NCBI GenBank assembly: GCA_013813825.1
Contig: JACCRA010000391.1
Span: 1 to 7,176 of the forward strand
Length of the DNA stretch: 7,176 nt
Source: Pyrinomonadaceae bacterium
GTDB taxonomy: Bacteria; Acidobacteriota; Blastocatellia; Pyrinomonadales; Pyrinomonadaceae
Direction: 5' to 3'
In this document: in pieces, positions 1-5,847 of the stretch
How positions within the stretch are numbered: position 1 is the first letter of the stretch
Layout: every line of letters starts with the position of its first letter
Program-made: the position numbers and the translations under genes
The notes under the pieces: model-generated
Told to the model about the DNA's origin: nothing
The model's database searches: none
Seen by the model: only the letters and a program-made list of their open reading frames with translations

Positions 1-43
1 AGCTGAAGATGGTGATCACTGCTAAGAGTGTGATTCGCTTCAT
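1..43 (-). CDS. Start of an exported or membrane protein (5' end only)
   Basis: Only the first 14 codons are in the window, reading MKRITLLAVITIFS and running off the left edge. The ATG at 43-41 is preceded on the minus strand by AAGGGAGAG, with GGGAG ending 8 nt before the start, which is a good ribosome binding site. A basic start (K2, R3) followed by a hydrophobic run is what a Sec signal peptide or a first membrane helix looks like. The function cannot be told from this fragment. It lies downstream of the 42-codon membrane microprotein gene on the same strand, 258 nt away, so shared transcription is possible but not shown. Confidence 0.6.
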   Translation of the reverse strand, partial: MKRITLLAVITIFS

Positions 44-301
44 GGAAATCTCTCCCTTGTGTTGTCAGAAATGGATGTTGCCTAAGCGCCCCGGCGTGGG
101 AGCGGATGCCCGTCTGGCCCGCACGCAGACGCTGTCGCGCCTAGAAAGTGGTCAATGAACGCGAGGAGTAAATAACGGCGTCGAGCGAACGGGTGAGCCG
201 ATCAGCGTCCCTGCCGTGTACTCCGTGGTTGGAAGCGTAAGTTAACGCGCCGTGGCGCTGGCCGTGTTCGACGCTCCACTGCGATTCCCGGTCATCCGCC
301 T
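44..301. other. Gap with no recognisable gene
   Basis: Both strands are broken by stops; the longest start-to-stop reads I found on the minus strand are about 17 to 25 codons and do not look like proteins. A 6-bp inverted repeat (CGTCTG 111-116, CAGACG 126-131) is present but no T-run follows it on either strand. I see no convincing promoter. On the minus strand it forms the 5' region of the partial gene at the left edge. Confidence 0.5.
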
Positions 302-430
302 TCACGGAGTAGTGGACCGAACCAGCGCGATGATCAACGCGAAGGTGTAGGCGGTGGTCATCAGGCCGGCGATCAATAACAACTTGCTGATGAGATTATT
401 GAACACACAACGGTCGTTCTTTTGTGGCAT
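302..430 (-). CDS. Small single-pass membrane protein (42 aa), unknown function
   Basis: A 42-codon ORF from ATG at 430-428 to TGA at 304-302. On the minus strand the start is preceded by GAGGGAG with a 6-nt spacer, a strong ribosome binding site. Residues 1-16 are polar and mixed-charge (MPQKNDRCVFNN then LISK), residues 17-37 form one uninterrupted hydrophobic stretch long enough to cross a membrane, and R38 to P42 end the protein. No signal-peptidase site is evident, so it is probably an anchored microprotein rather than a secreted one. I do not recognise a family. It lies about 400 nt downstream of the subtilase on the same strand, beyond a strong hairpin, so it is probably a separate unit. 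The combination of a good ribosome binding site, a transmembrane segment flanked by K16 and R38, and a clean stop is better than chance, but no homology can be checked here. Confidence 0.62.
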   Translation of the reverse strand: MPQKNDRCVFNNLISKLLLIAGLMTTAYTFALIIALVRSTTP

Positions 431-560
431 GACGCTCTCCCTCTGACTTTTCAAGTTTCAATTGCCTTGCCGACGCGCGCGGGATGTCATCGTCCACGCG
501 CAATGCAAAATCATCTTCCAGCACAACCCGCAGGATCCCGCCCACGGCTGGGATGAACAT
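396..560 (-). CDS. Doubtful 54-codon ORF overlapping the microprotein start
   Basis: An open frame from ATG at 560-558 to TAA at 398-396, 54 aa, acidic in the middle (VVLEDDF, RVDDDIP) and basic at the end. It overlaps the first 35 nt of the 42-codon membrane ORF in another frame, an arrangement seen in translationally coupled pairs. Against it, there is no purine-rich ribosome binding site before its ATG, an in-frame TGA lies four codons upstream, and I recognise no family. It may simply be the leader region of the microprotein gene. Confidence 0.2.
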   Translation of the reverse strand: MFIPAVGGILRVVLEDDFALRVDDDIPRASARQLKLEKSEGERHATKERPLCVQ

Positions 561-831
561 CGCAGGGATTCATCTAAGGGGGTCTGCTTTAGACAGAGAG
601 GTAAGCGGCCTTGAAAGTACATCAGAGCCGTTATTTATTCCGATGTCTTTTAATGTTACCGAGCGGGAGCGTAGAATTCGGTGGTGACTGGCGGTGATTT
701 ACTGTCGCATGAGGAAGGGTAAAGATTTAAAAACAGCGGAGAGTCAACAAGCGTGACGAAGTGAATCTTCGCCACACTTGTTGACAGCGTTTGCACTGAA
801 CACCCTATTTCTTTGGAGCCACCTCAGATGG
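431..831. other. Gap between the subtilase and the microprotein gene
   Basis: About 400 nt with no confident gene. It holds a 17-pair imperfect hairpin (743-785), annotated separately, and a relatively AT-rich stretch at about 630-655. The plus-strand open frame at 484-687 has a serine- and arginine-rich low-complexity start and no ribosome binding site, so I do not call it a gene. A promoter for the microprotein gene should lie here, but I could not find a convincing -35/-10 pair on the minus strand. Confidence 0.45.
743..785 (-). terminator. Long hairpin downstream of the subtilase, probable terminator
   Basis: Outer arms GTCAACAAG (743-751) and CTTGTTGAC (777-785) pair perfectly. Inside them GTG/CAC (753-755, 773-775) and CGAAG/CTTCG (757-761, 767-771) also pair, leaving two single mismatches and a 5-nt loop: 17 pairs in 43 nt. 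It starts 46 nt past the subtilase stop codon. On the minus strand it is followed after 9 nt by TTTTTAAATC, so the T-run is present but further away than in a textbook intrinsic terminator. It could instead be a stabilising 3' structure or a small mobile-repeat remnant. Confidence 0.5.
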
Positions 832-2145
832 TCAGTAGCGCCGGAGACCGACCGCCGCCGCCGCGTCTATGCGTCGCGGGACTGAAGTGTTGATGGTTTG
901 AGCGGTTGAGATGATGCGCTCAACGACTTGCGCCGAGTTCATGCCTTGATTCTTCGCCAGTACCAAAGCCGCTTCGCCTGCGACGAGCGGCGCAGCCATT
1001 GAGGTGCCGCTCCACACGCCGTAGCCGCCGCCCGGCACGCTCGACAGAATATTCTCTCCGGGTGCGAGCACTCTGATCCACGGACCGCGCGTCGAAAAGG
1101 AAGCTAAACCGTCGCTGTTGTTGCTGGCGCCGACGGCGAGCGAACCGGCGACGCCTTCGGCTGCCGGGTAAATCCGCGTGCCGTTGCCGGTGTTGCCCGC
1201 CGACGCGATGACTACCGCGCCGCCCTGTCGAAAGGCGAGACAGCCGTTATCAGTGGCGCAACTTCCATCGTCGCAATCTTCATCATCATCGTCATCATTG
1301 TCATTGCCACGACAAGTCACGGCGGCGACGATCTCGGTCAGTAGTTCGGTCCGGCGCGGCGTGCCGAGACTCATGTTGATGACATGTGCGCCGTCGTCTG
1401 TGTTCGGGTTGCCGTCGGGGTTGGCGGCAAAGGCGAGCGCCTCGGCCAGCACCCAGATGTTGCCCGTGCCGTTTATATCGAGCACGCGCACAGGAATAAT
1501 TCTGGCGTCGGGCGCGACCATGGCGACGAGTCCGGCGACGTGTGTGCCGTGACCGAAGGTCGGGTTTTGCGGGTGTATGCCGACTTCGCTTGGGTCTGCG
1601 TCGAAGTCAACGAAATCGAATCCGTTCAGCAACCGACCGGCGAGCGCCGGATGGGTCGCGTCCACGCCGGTGTCGAGAACGGCGATCCGCACGCCGCCGC
1701 CGCGCGTCGCGTTGAGCGCCTCGGGCAGCCGAATCATGTTGATGAACCACTGGCTCCCCGCCCCTCCCGTGCTGTCTCCGTCCGACCATGAAATCCCGTT
1801 ATCCTCCGGCGCGCTCATCAGGAAATTAGGCTCCGCGTAGATAAGGCGCTGGCGGTGATCATTCTGGAGTCGGTTGGCGAGTTGTGGCGGCGGCACGCTC
1901 GAACTCAAGATGCGTAAGCGGTAAATCGGTCGCGAGCCGAACTGGTCGAGCGGCGTCGGACTCAGCCCGTAGTCGCGCGTGATCTCGGCTAAGGATGCGC
2001 CCGGCGATAATTTAACGATCACCTCGCTCGGCGCGTACTCCTCGCCCGGCGACTGCGCCCGCGCGTCGTGCGTCATTGCAACGCACCACAGCAATGCAAG
2101 AACAATCATCAACAAGCTGAAGAATCGTAAATTTGTGCGGCGCAT
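832..2145 (-). CDS. Secreted S8 (subtilisin-family) serine protease, 437 aa
   Basis: Numbering is from ATG at 2145-2143, chosen because GAGGAGGG sits 7 nt before it; the in-frame TTG at 2175 has no such site. Residues 1-30 are a Sec signal peptide: basic start RRTNLR, hydrophobic core, cleavage probably after ARA at 30. Residues about 38-108 (EVIVKL to EPNF) resemble an I9/fervidolysin-type prodomain that chaperones folding and is removed. The catalytic domain follows with the full triad: Asp158 in AVLDTG, His199 in GHGTHVAG, Ser382 in GTSMAAP, plus oxyanion Asn318 in ASAGN. It ends at RRY shortly after the domain, so there is no sorting tail, SLH or repeat module. It is expected to cleave proteins in the periplasm or outside the cell. 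An unusual Asp-rich, four-Cys insertion lies at 278-302. The gene is 176 nt downstream of the CHAT gene on the same strand with a hairpin between, so it may be a separately controlled neighbour rather than a strict operon member. The substrate is unknown. Confidence 0.95.
   Translation of the reverse strand: MRRTNLRFFSLLMIVLALLWCVAMTHDARAQSPGEEYAPSEVIVKLSPGASLAEITRDYGLSPTPLDQFGSRPIYRLRILSSSVPPPQLANRLQNDHRQRLIYAEPNFLMSAPEDNGISWSDGDSTGGAGSQWFINMIRLPEALNATRGGGVRIAVLDTGVDATHPALAGRLLNGFDFVDFDADPSEVGIHPQNPTFGHGTHVAGLVAMVAPDARIIPVRVLDINGTGNIWVLAEALAFAANPDGNPNTDDGAHVINMSLGTPRRTELLTEIVAAVTCRGNDNDDDDDEDCDDGSCATDNGCLAFRQGGAVVIASAGNTGNGTRIYPAAEGVAGSLAVGASNNSDGLASFSTRGPWIRVLAPGENILSSVPGGGYGVWSGTSMAAPLVAGEAALVLAKNQGMNSAQVVERIISTAQTINTSVPRRIDAAAAVGLRRY
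1240..1314 (-). repeat. Asp-rich coding repeat: Cys-framed insertion in the subtilase
   Basis: The DNA at about 1278-1306 is a run of near-identical triplets (cat, cgt) that encodes consecutive aspartates on the minus strand. The whole segment encodes residues 278-302 of the subtilase, with cysteines at 278, 291, 296 and 302 around NDNDDDDDED and DDGS. The acidic run recalls calcium-binding DxDxDG loops such as thrombospondin type 3 repeats, but it is not a clean match. The insertion sits between the strand ending NMSLGTP and the oxyanion strand VVIASAGN, a place where subtilases tolerate surface loops. The triplet repeat is prone to slippage, so its length may differ between strains. Confidence 0.75.
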
Positions 2146-2152
2146 TCCTTTG

Positions 2153-2160
2153 CCCTCCTC
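2153..2160 (-). promoter_or_regulatory. Strong ribosome binding site fixing the subtilase start
   Basis: GAGGAGGG on the minus strand, 7 nt before ATG 2145-2143, followed by CAAAGGA directly at the start. The site lies inside the longer open frame that begins with TTG at 2175, so it argues for the shorter 437-aa protein, whose signal peptide then starts at the first residue. Confidence 0.75.
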
Positions 2161-2193
2161 CGACCTTGATCGCAAACACGAGAAATAATTGAT

Positions 2194-2209
2194 GTGTATT
2201 ACCCTACAC
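2194..2209. promoter_or_regulatory. Small dyad upstream of the subtilase, possible operator
   Basis: A perfect 5-bp inverted repeat, GTGTA (2194-2198) and TACAC (2205-2209), with a 6-nt spacer, 48 nt upstream of the subtilase ATG in a locally AT-rich stretch. Its size and spacing fit a dimeric regulator site, but arms of 5 bp arise often by chance and no matching regulator is in the window. Confidence 0.18.
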
Positions 2210-2214
2210 TAATG

Positions 2215-2236
2215 CGGCTCTGACATAACAGAGCCG
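2215..2236. terminator. Hairpin between the CHAT and subtilase genes
   Basis: CGGCTCTG (2215-2222) and CAGAGCCG (2229-2236) form a perfect 8-bp GC-rich stem with a 6-nt loop, 86 nt past the CHAT stop codon and 70 nt before the subtilase start. Neither strand has a T-run after the stem, so it is not a standard intrinsic terminator. It could attenuate read-through from the sigma/CHAT operon into the subtilase, or be an mRNA processing or stability element. Confidence 0.4.
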
Positions 2237-2257
2237 GTTGAGGGGGAGAAAATACAT
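2227..2257 (-). repeat. Two-block repeat, copy 1 (upstream of the subtilase)
   Basis: On the plus strand this reads AACAGAG, 11 variable bases, then GGAGAAAATACAT. The same two blocks with the same spacing recur at 5890-5920. This copy is 82 nt upstream of the subtilase ATG and its AACAGAG block overlaps the right arm of the hairpin at 2215-2236. A shared regulatory site or the trace of an old duplication are both possible. Confidence 0.4.
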
Positions 2258-2321
2258 CGCGGGCGAAATTTTTCGTTGCCTGTCGGCTTCACAATTTCAT
2301 CTGTCAGGTTCGGGTTGGTGA

Positions 2322-5168
2322 TTACCACCGCCCGACCAACATAAACGGCGACCAGAAGAACGGATGCGAGCGTTCGCGAAGCAATCGACATTGGGCATGT
2401 CTCAGCGCCGCCGCCGGGCGTTCGCCCGCGACGAGCCGCGTGTACACGTCGGTCATCAAATCGGCGGTCGCCTCGTCATCCACCGTCCAGAGGCTCAACA
2501 GCAACGACGACGCGCCCGCGGACAGGAAGCCGCGCGCGAGTCCGGTCAACTCGTCGCCCGGCGCGACCGCGCTCATGCCCGTCTCGCAAGCGCTGAGCAC
2601 CACCAGCCCGCAATTCAAATTCAAGTCGTAAGCGTCGCGCACGGTCAGCCAGCCGTCGCTTAATTGCAGCGACGAAAAGAGCGGATTGTCCGACCTGAAC
2701 TGCCCGTGACAGGCGAGATGCACCACGTCCGCCGCCGGGGCTTCTCGATAGAGCGCGGAGAGCGTCGCGGCCTCATTCGTCAACACCGTCGCCTCGGCGA
2801 AGAGCGGAGCGAGCGCGGCGATCTCGTCCAGCACACGCGGCGTTTGCCCGTCAGAGACGCCCAGCAACAACGCCCGTCGGAGCGAATGCTTCGGGCGCAT
2901 CAGGCAGCGGCGCAGCACGCCCGCGCTCGGCGCGTAGCAGACCTCACACCGCTCGATGACGTAACCGTCGCCGTCGTGGAGGGCGTGGAAGGGAACGTAG
3001 TGCAGCGCGCGGTGCGGGACGATGAGCAGCCGCCGCCAGGCGAGGCGTGCTTCGACTGGCTTGAGCAACAAATTGTAGAGCGCGTTCAGATAATGGCGCG
3101 TGCGTGCGGTGAGGTGGTCAAGGTGCGCGCGCACGCGCTCCGCGCCGTAGCGTAAGGCACCGAGTTGGAAGTGTAGTCCTTCGAGCAGCCGCGTCACCTG
3201 CTCTTCGGTGCCCAGATCGCGGATGACTTCAACGCCCTCATCCGTGACGACGAAGGCGAGCAGTTGGCCGTCAAGGCTGGTGTATTCGACGAGTGCCGTA
3301 TCGTCGCCGAGGTCGCGTTGCAGTTGGGAAATGTCAAACGACTCGACGAGTGAAGTCGAATCCTCTCCCCGCGCGCGCAGTTGCCGCATCACCTCCAGCA
3401 TCGCGCCTTCGCGCTCGCGCACTGCTTCGTTGAGCAACTGCATTGCCGGCGGCTCGCGGGTCGCCTTGCCGTCAGGCGGGCGGTTGATCTGGCTGTAGAA
3501 CCAGTTCAACTCTTCGCGCAACTCATCTACCCGCCCCAATAGTTCGGCGTCAACCGGATCGCGTGGCACGAAGCGCGGCACGGCGCTCGATGAGGGCGCG
3601 CCGCTCATCATTTCGACGAGAGTGCGCGACCGCGCACGCTCGGCGTAACCGAGTGCCTCGACGTCGCGCTCCGTGTTGCCATCCCTCAGACACAGGCGCA
3701 TCAGTTCCACGTAAGGAGTCAGTTTATCGGTCACGAACGCGGTGCGGAACTCTTCGGCGGGCAGCGGCGCACGTAATTCTTCGATGAGGGCCACTGAATG
3801 TTTGAACGCTGCTTCGGCGGCTTCGCTGCGTTCTTCGGCGGCGTACAGCAGCCCCAGCGATGTGTGACAGCGCAAAGCGACTTGCGGCATGGACTGTTGT
3901 TCGGCATCGCGCAGCGTGGCCTCCAACAATTCCTTCGCCGCGCGCTGGTGCCCTGCCGCTCGCGCGGATTCGCCGCGTAACCAGCGGGCGAGCAGCCGGC
4001 GTCCCCACGTTCCGGCGGCGAGCGGGGCTTCCGCTTGCCCTGCCGCCGTGATGGCTGCTTCATAGTCGCCCTGCGAATAGTGGAGTTGCGCTTCGATGAG
4101 CGTGACCATTGCTTCGCCGACTGTGCTCCCATCAGCGGCATAGAGTAGACGCGCTTGAGTCAATAATGTCCGCGCCTCGGCAGCTTGACCCGCGAGGAGG
4201 CAGGCGCGCCCGTGATACGCCAGCGCCCGCGCCTGTTCGACGCGCATCTCGAACTCGGCGAAGATCGGGACGATGCGTGCGTAAATCGCTGATGCTTCGG
4301 TGGTCAAGTTCAGTTCGAGATAAGCGTCGGCGATCTCCTGATCAACGCCTGCCGACTGGTGCAACATGCCGAGCGCGGCATACCTGCGCCGCGCCCGCTC
4401 AAGATAATCGAGGGCGCGATCATACCGACCTTGAAACAAGGAGACGTAGCCTAAGCTGGATTCGATGTCGGCGCAGATGACGGTGAGTCCGGCGCTCTCG
4501 GCGCGGGCGAGTGATTGCCGGTAAAGTTGCTCGGCGGCGCGGAACTTGTGCTGGAGGGAGAGCGTGTTCGCCAGAGAATTATCGATCAGGGCGAGATGCT
4601 TGTCGTCGGTGTCAGCAAAGCGTTCGCGGGCGAGGAGCAAGAACCGCTCCGCCTCATCGTAGCGATCCCGCCGGTAGTAGATGTTGCCCAGATTGTGCTC
4701 GATCTTGCCGGCGGCTTGCGTGTCGCCATGCGTCACGAACACCTCGCGCGCGCGCAGCCCGCATTCCAAGGCTTCATCGTAGCGACCGAGCATCGTCAGC
4801 GGGTAGAGTTTGAGGACTTGCGTTGATGCGGCCGTGTGCAACTGCCCCAAAAGTTTGAAGCCCGCCTCAGCTTCGTCGAATCGCTGAATGGCTTGCGTCA
4901 TTTGGCCCTCGACGAGCGCGGCGTAACCGGCCGTCCACATCGCCAACGCGCTCACCTCTGGCTCAGGGTTGACTTCCGCGAGCGCACGCAACGATGCTGC
5001 CGCTCCCGTGGCGCGCGGGGGATCGCTCTTCCATGCGTCGGAGCAGAGCGTCCTGAGTTCGCGCGCCAGTTGCACATCCGTCAAATCGCCATGGCGACTC
5101 AACAACGCCGCCCGTCCGGCGGTGTTGGACATCATCAGACGCTCCGCCAACTGGGTTCGATTCATCAC
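2322..5168 (-). CDS. TPR-CHAT caspase-like cysteine protease, 948 aa
   Basis: The protein begins with GTG 5168-5166 directly followed by ATG 5165-5163; either could be the start. Residues about 70-470 are a long array of tetratricopeptide repeats (for example LGNIYYRRDRYDEAERFLLLA and LGYVSLFQGRYDRALDYLE), a helical scaffold that binds partner proteins. Residues about 540-600 are a charged, probably coiled-coil linker. Residues about 620-948 are a CHAT domain: LLIVPHRALHYVPFHAL, then VVHLACHG with catalytic His821, then VVLSACETG with catalytic Cys861, closing with PFFWSPFMLVGRW, the usual CHAT end. CHAT enzymes are caspase-clan proteases related to separase and to Csx29. Both catalytic residues are intact, so activity is expected. 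There is no signal peptide or membrane segment, so it acts in the cytoplasm. No separate effector domain is fused. Third gene of the operon, 44 nt after the anti-sigma gene, which makes that protein a natural candidate substrate or partner; this is inference. Confidence 0.95.
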   Translation of the reverse strand: MMNRTQLAERLMMSNTAGRAALLSRHGDLTDVQLARELRTLCSDAWKSDPPRATGAAASLRALAEVNPEPEVSALAMWTAGYAALVEGQMTQAIQRFDEAEAGFKLLGQLHTAASTQVLKLYPLTMLGRYDEALECGLRAREVFVTHGDTQAAGKIEHNLGNIYYRRDRYDEAERFLLLARERFADTDDKHLALIDNSLANTLSLQHKFRAAEQLYRQSLARAESAGLTVICADIESSLGYVSLFQGRYDRALDYLERARRRYAALGMLHQSAGVDQEIADAYLELNLTTEASAIYARIVPIFAEFEMRVEQARALAYHGRACLLAGQAAEARTLLTQARLLYAADGSTVGEAMVTLIEAQLHYSQGDYEAAITAAGQAEAPLAAGTWGRRLLARWLRGESARAAGHQRAAKELLEATLRDAEQQSMPQVALRCHTSLGLLYAAEERSEAAEAAFKHSVALIEELRAPLPAEEFRTAFVTDKLTPYVELMRLCLRDGNTERDVEALGYAERARSRTLVEMMSGAPSSSAVPRFVPRDPVDAELLGRVDELREELNWFYSQINRPPDGKATREPPAMQLLNEAVREREGAMLEVMRQLRARGEDSTSLVESFDISQLQRDLGDDTALVEYTSLDGQLLAFVVTDEGVEVIRDLGTEEQVTRLLEGLHFQLGALRYGAERVRAHLDHLTARTRHYLNALYNLLLKPVEARLAWRRLLIVPHRALHYVPFHALHDGDGYVIERCEVCYAPSAGVLRRCLMRPKHSLRRALLLGVSDGQTPRVLDEIAALAPLFAEATVLTNEAATLSALYREAPAADVVHLACHGQFRSDNPLFSSLQLSDGWLTVRDAYDLNLNCGLVVLSACETGMSAVAPGDELTGLARGFLSAGASSLLLSLWTVDDEATADLMTDVYTRLVAGERPAAALRHAQCRLLRERSHPFFWSPFMLVGRW

Positions 5169-5170
5169 TT

Positions 5171-5212
5171 GAGCGCTGTTCCCCGGGTCAGAACAGCTCT
5201 CCCGCTTCTCCT
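5171..5212 (-). promoter_or_regulatory. Hairpin and displaced ribosome binding site before the CHAT gene
   Basis: On the minus strand, AGGAG (5212-5208) overlaps the end of the anti-sigma gene but is 39 nt from the CHAT GTG, too far to work directly. Between them lies an inverted repeat, GAG-A-GCTGTTC (5201-5191) and GAACAGC-G-CTC (5181-5171): 10 pairs with one mismatch and a 9-nt loop. If it folds, only 6 nt before and 2 nt after the stem separate AGGAG from GTG, an effective spacing of 8 nt (11 for the ATG). The weaker GGGGAA element (5186-5181) would be hidden in the stem and loop. This looks like structure-assisted initiation, or a translational switch for CHAT dosage. Confidence 0.45.
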
Positions 5213-5842
5213 CTACGACTCAAGTTTCAACTGTGGAACTTCCGCTTCGACCTCTCCCAAGCGCAGCTTGAGCGAGTATTCCCCTGTCACCACCGGCGGC
5301 AAGGTGAACTCGCAGAGATCATTCAAAATTGTCTCCACCGTGTCCGTCGCCCCGCGCAGTTCGGCTTTGCCGCCCGCGCACTGACCGAGCACCTGCCCGG
5401 AGATGCACCACAACTCACCGCGCTGGGTGATCCGCAAATCGAGATCATACTCCGCGAAGCTGAATAAAAGTTGGCGGACGGGCGCGGGCTGACCGGAGCG
5501 CACGCCATAGGCGGGCGACATTTCGCGGCTATCGAAGGTCAAAAGCGCGGCCACCCGACGCGCGACGACAGCGAGGGCGTCGGCGACTGCGCCTGTGGTT
5601 GTGTTCGTCGCGCGGCGCGTGCGGAACACTTGCCGCGCCTGCCTGACTACGTGCGGTGGTGCGTCCTCCATTCGGTCGCTACGCATCAAGTTGAGGGTGT
5701 GCTGAAGGCGCGTCAGGCGCGCGGCGCAACGCTCGCAAGAATTCATGTGGGCATGCGATTCGGCGAGTTGCGTCGTCGGGAGGCGATCCTCGGCGAAATC
5801 AACGAGCGCGGCGAACGAGATATGGGGAGACAATACGTTCAT
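5213..5842 (-). CDS. Soluble zinc-finger anti-sigma factor, 209 aa
   Basis: Start chosen at ATG 5842-5840, 5 nt after the sigma stop, rather than upstream ATGs that lie inside the sigma gene; GGAG lies 10 nt before it. Residues 1-60 match the zf-HC2 anti-sigma fold: short helices then His32-x3-Cys36-x2-Cys39 (HMNSCERC), the zinc-binding motif of ZAS-type anti-sigma factors that hold ECF sigma factors inactive. Residues about 60-105 form a basic linker; the moderately hydrophobic run at 86-102 contains two arginines and is too weak for a membrane helix. Residues about 125-209 look beta-rich, alternating polar and nonpolar (DLDLRITQ, WCISGQVLG, GEYSLKLRLGEVEAEVPQL), like a small beta-sandwich. 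Most zf-HC2 anti-sigma factors are membrane-anchored; this one seems cytoplasmic, so it probably answers to an internal signal or to the CHAT protein encoded next. The role of the C-terminal half is not known. Confidence 0.85.
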   Translation of the reverse strand: MNVLSPHISFAALVDFAEDRLPTTQLAESHAHMNSCERCAARLTRLQHTLNLMRSDRMEDAPPHVVRQARQVFRTRRATNTTTGAVADALAVVARRVAALLTFDSREMSPAYGVRSGQPAPVRQLLFSFAEYDLDLRITQRGELWCISGQVLGQCAGGKAELRGATDTVETILNDLCEFTLPPVVTGEYSLKLRLGEVEAEVPQLKLES

Positions 5843-5847
5843 AGGGT

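Noticed and set aside
111..131. 6-bp inverted repeat as a terminator
   Set aside because: Short stem, 9-nt loop and no T-run on either strand; expected by chance in GC-rich sequence.
484..687. Plus-strand open frame of 67 codons
   Set aside because: No ribosome binding site, low-complexity serine/arginine start, opposite strand to all supported genes and no recognisable protein features.
781..810. Plus-strand TTGACA with CTATTT 18 nt later as an antisense promoter
   Set aside because: The TTGAC is the right arm of the hairpin at 743-785, the -10 match is weak, and nothing on the plus strand would be expressed except antisense to the subtilase.
1178..1840. Several plus-strand open frames antisense to the subtilase
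   Set aside because: They mirror a gene with a complete catalytic triad and signal peptide; they are by-products of its GC-rich codon use, with compositions unlike real proteins.
2209..2391. 60-codon minus-strand frame crossing the CHAT stop codon, as a possible frameshifted extension
   Set aside because: The CHAT protein already ends with the family's usual terminal motif, and the frame beyond it has no family features.
2364..5172. Many plus- and minus-strand open frames overlapping the CHAT gene
   Set aside because: Arginine- and proline-rich shadow frames of a 948-aa gene whose domains are unmistakable.
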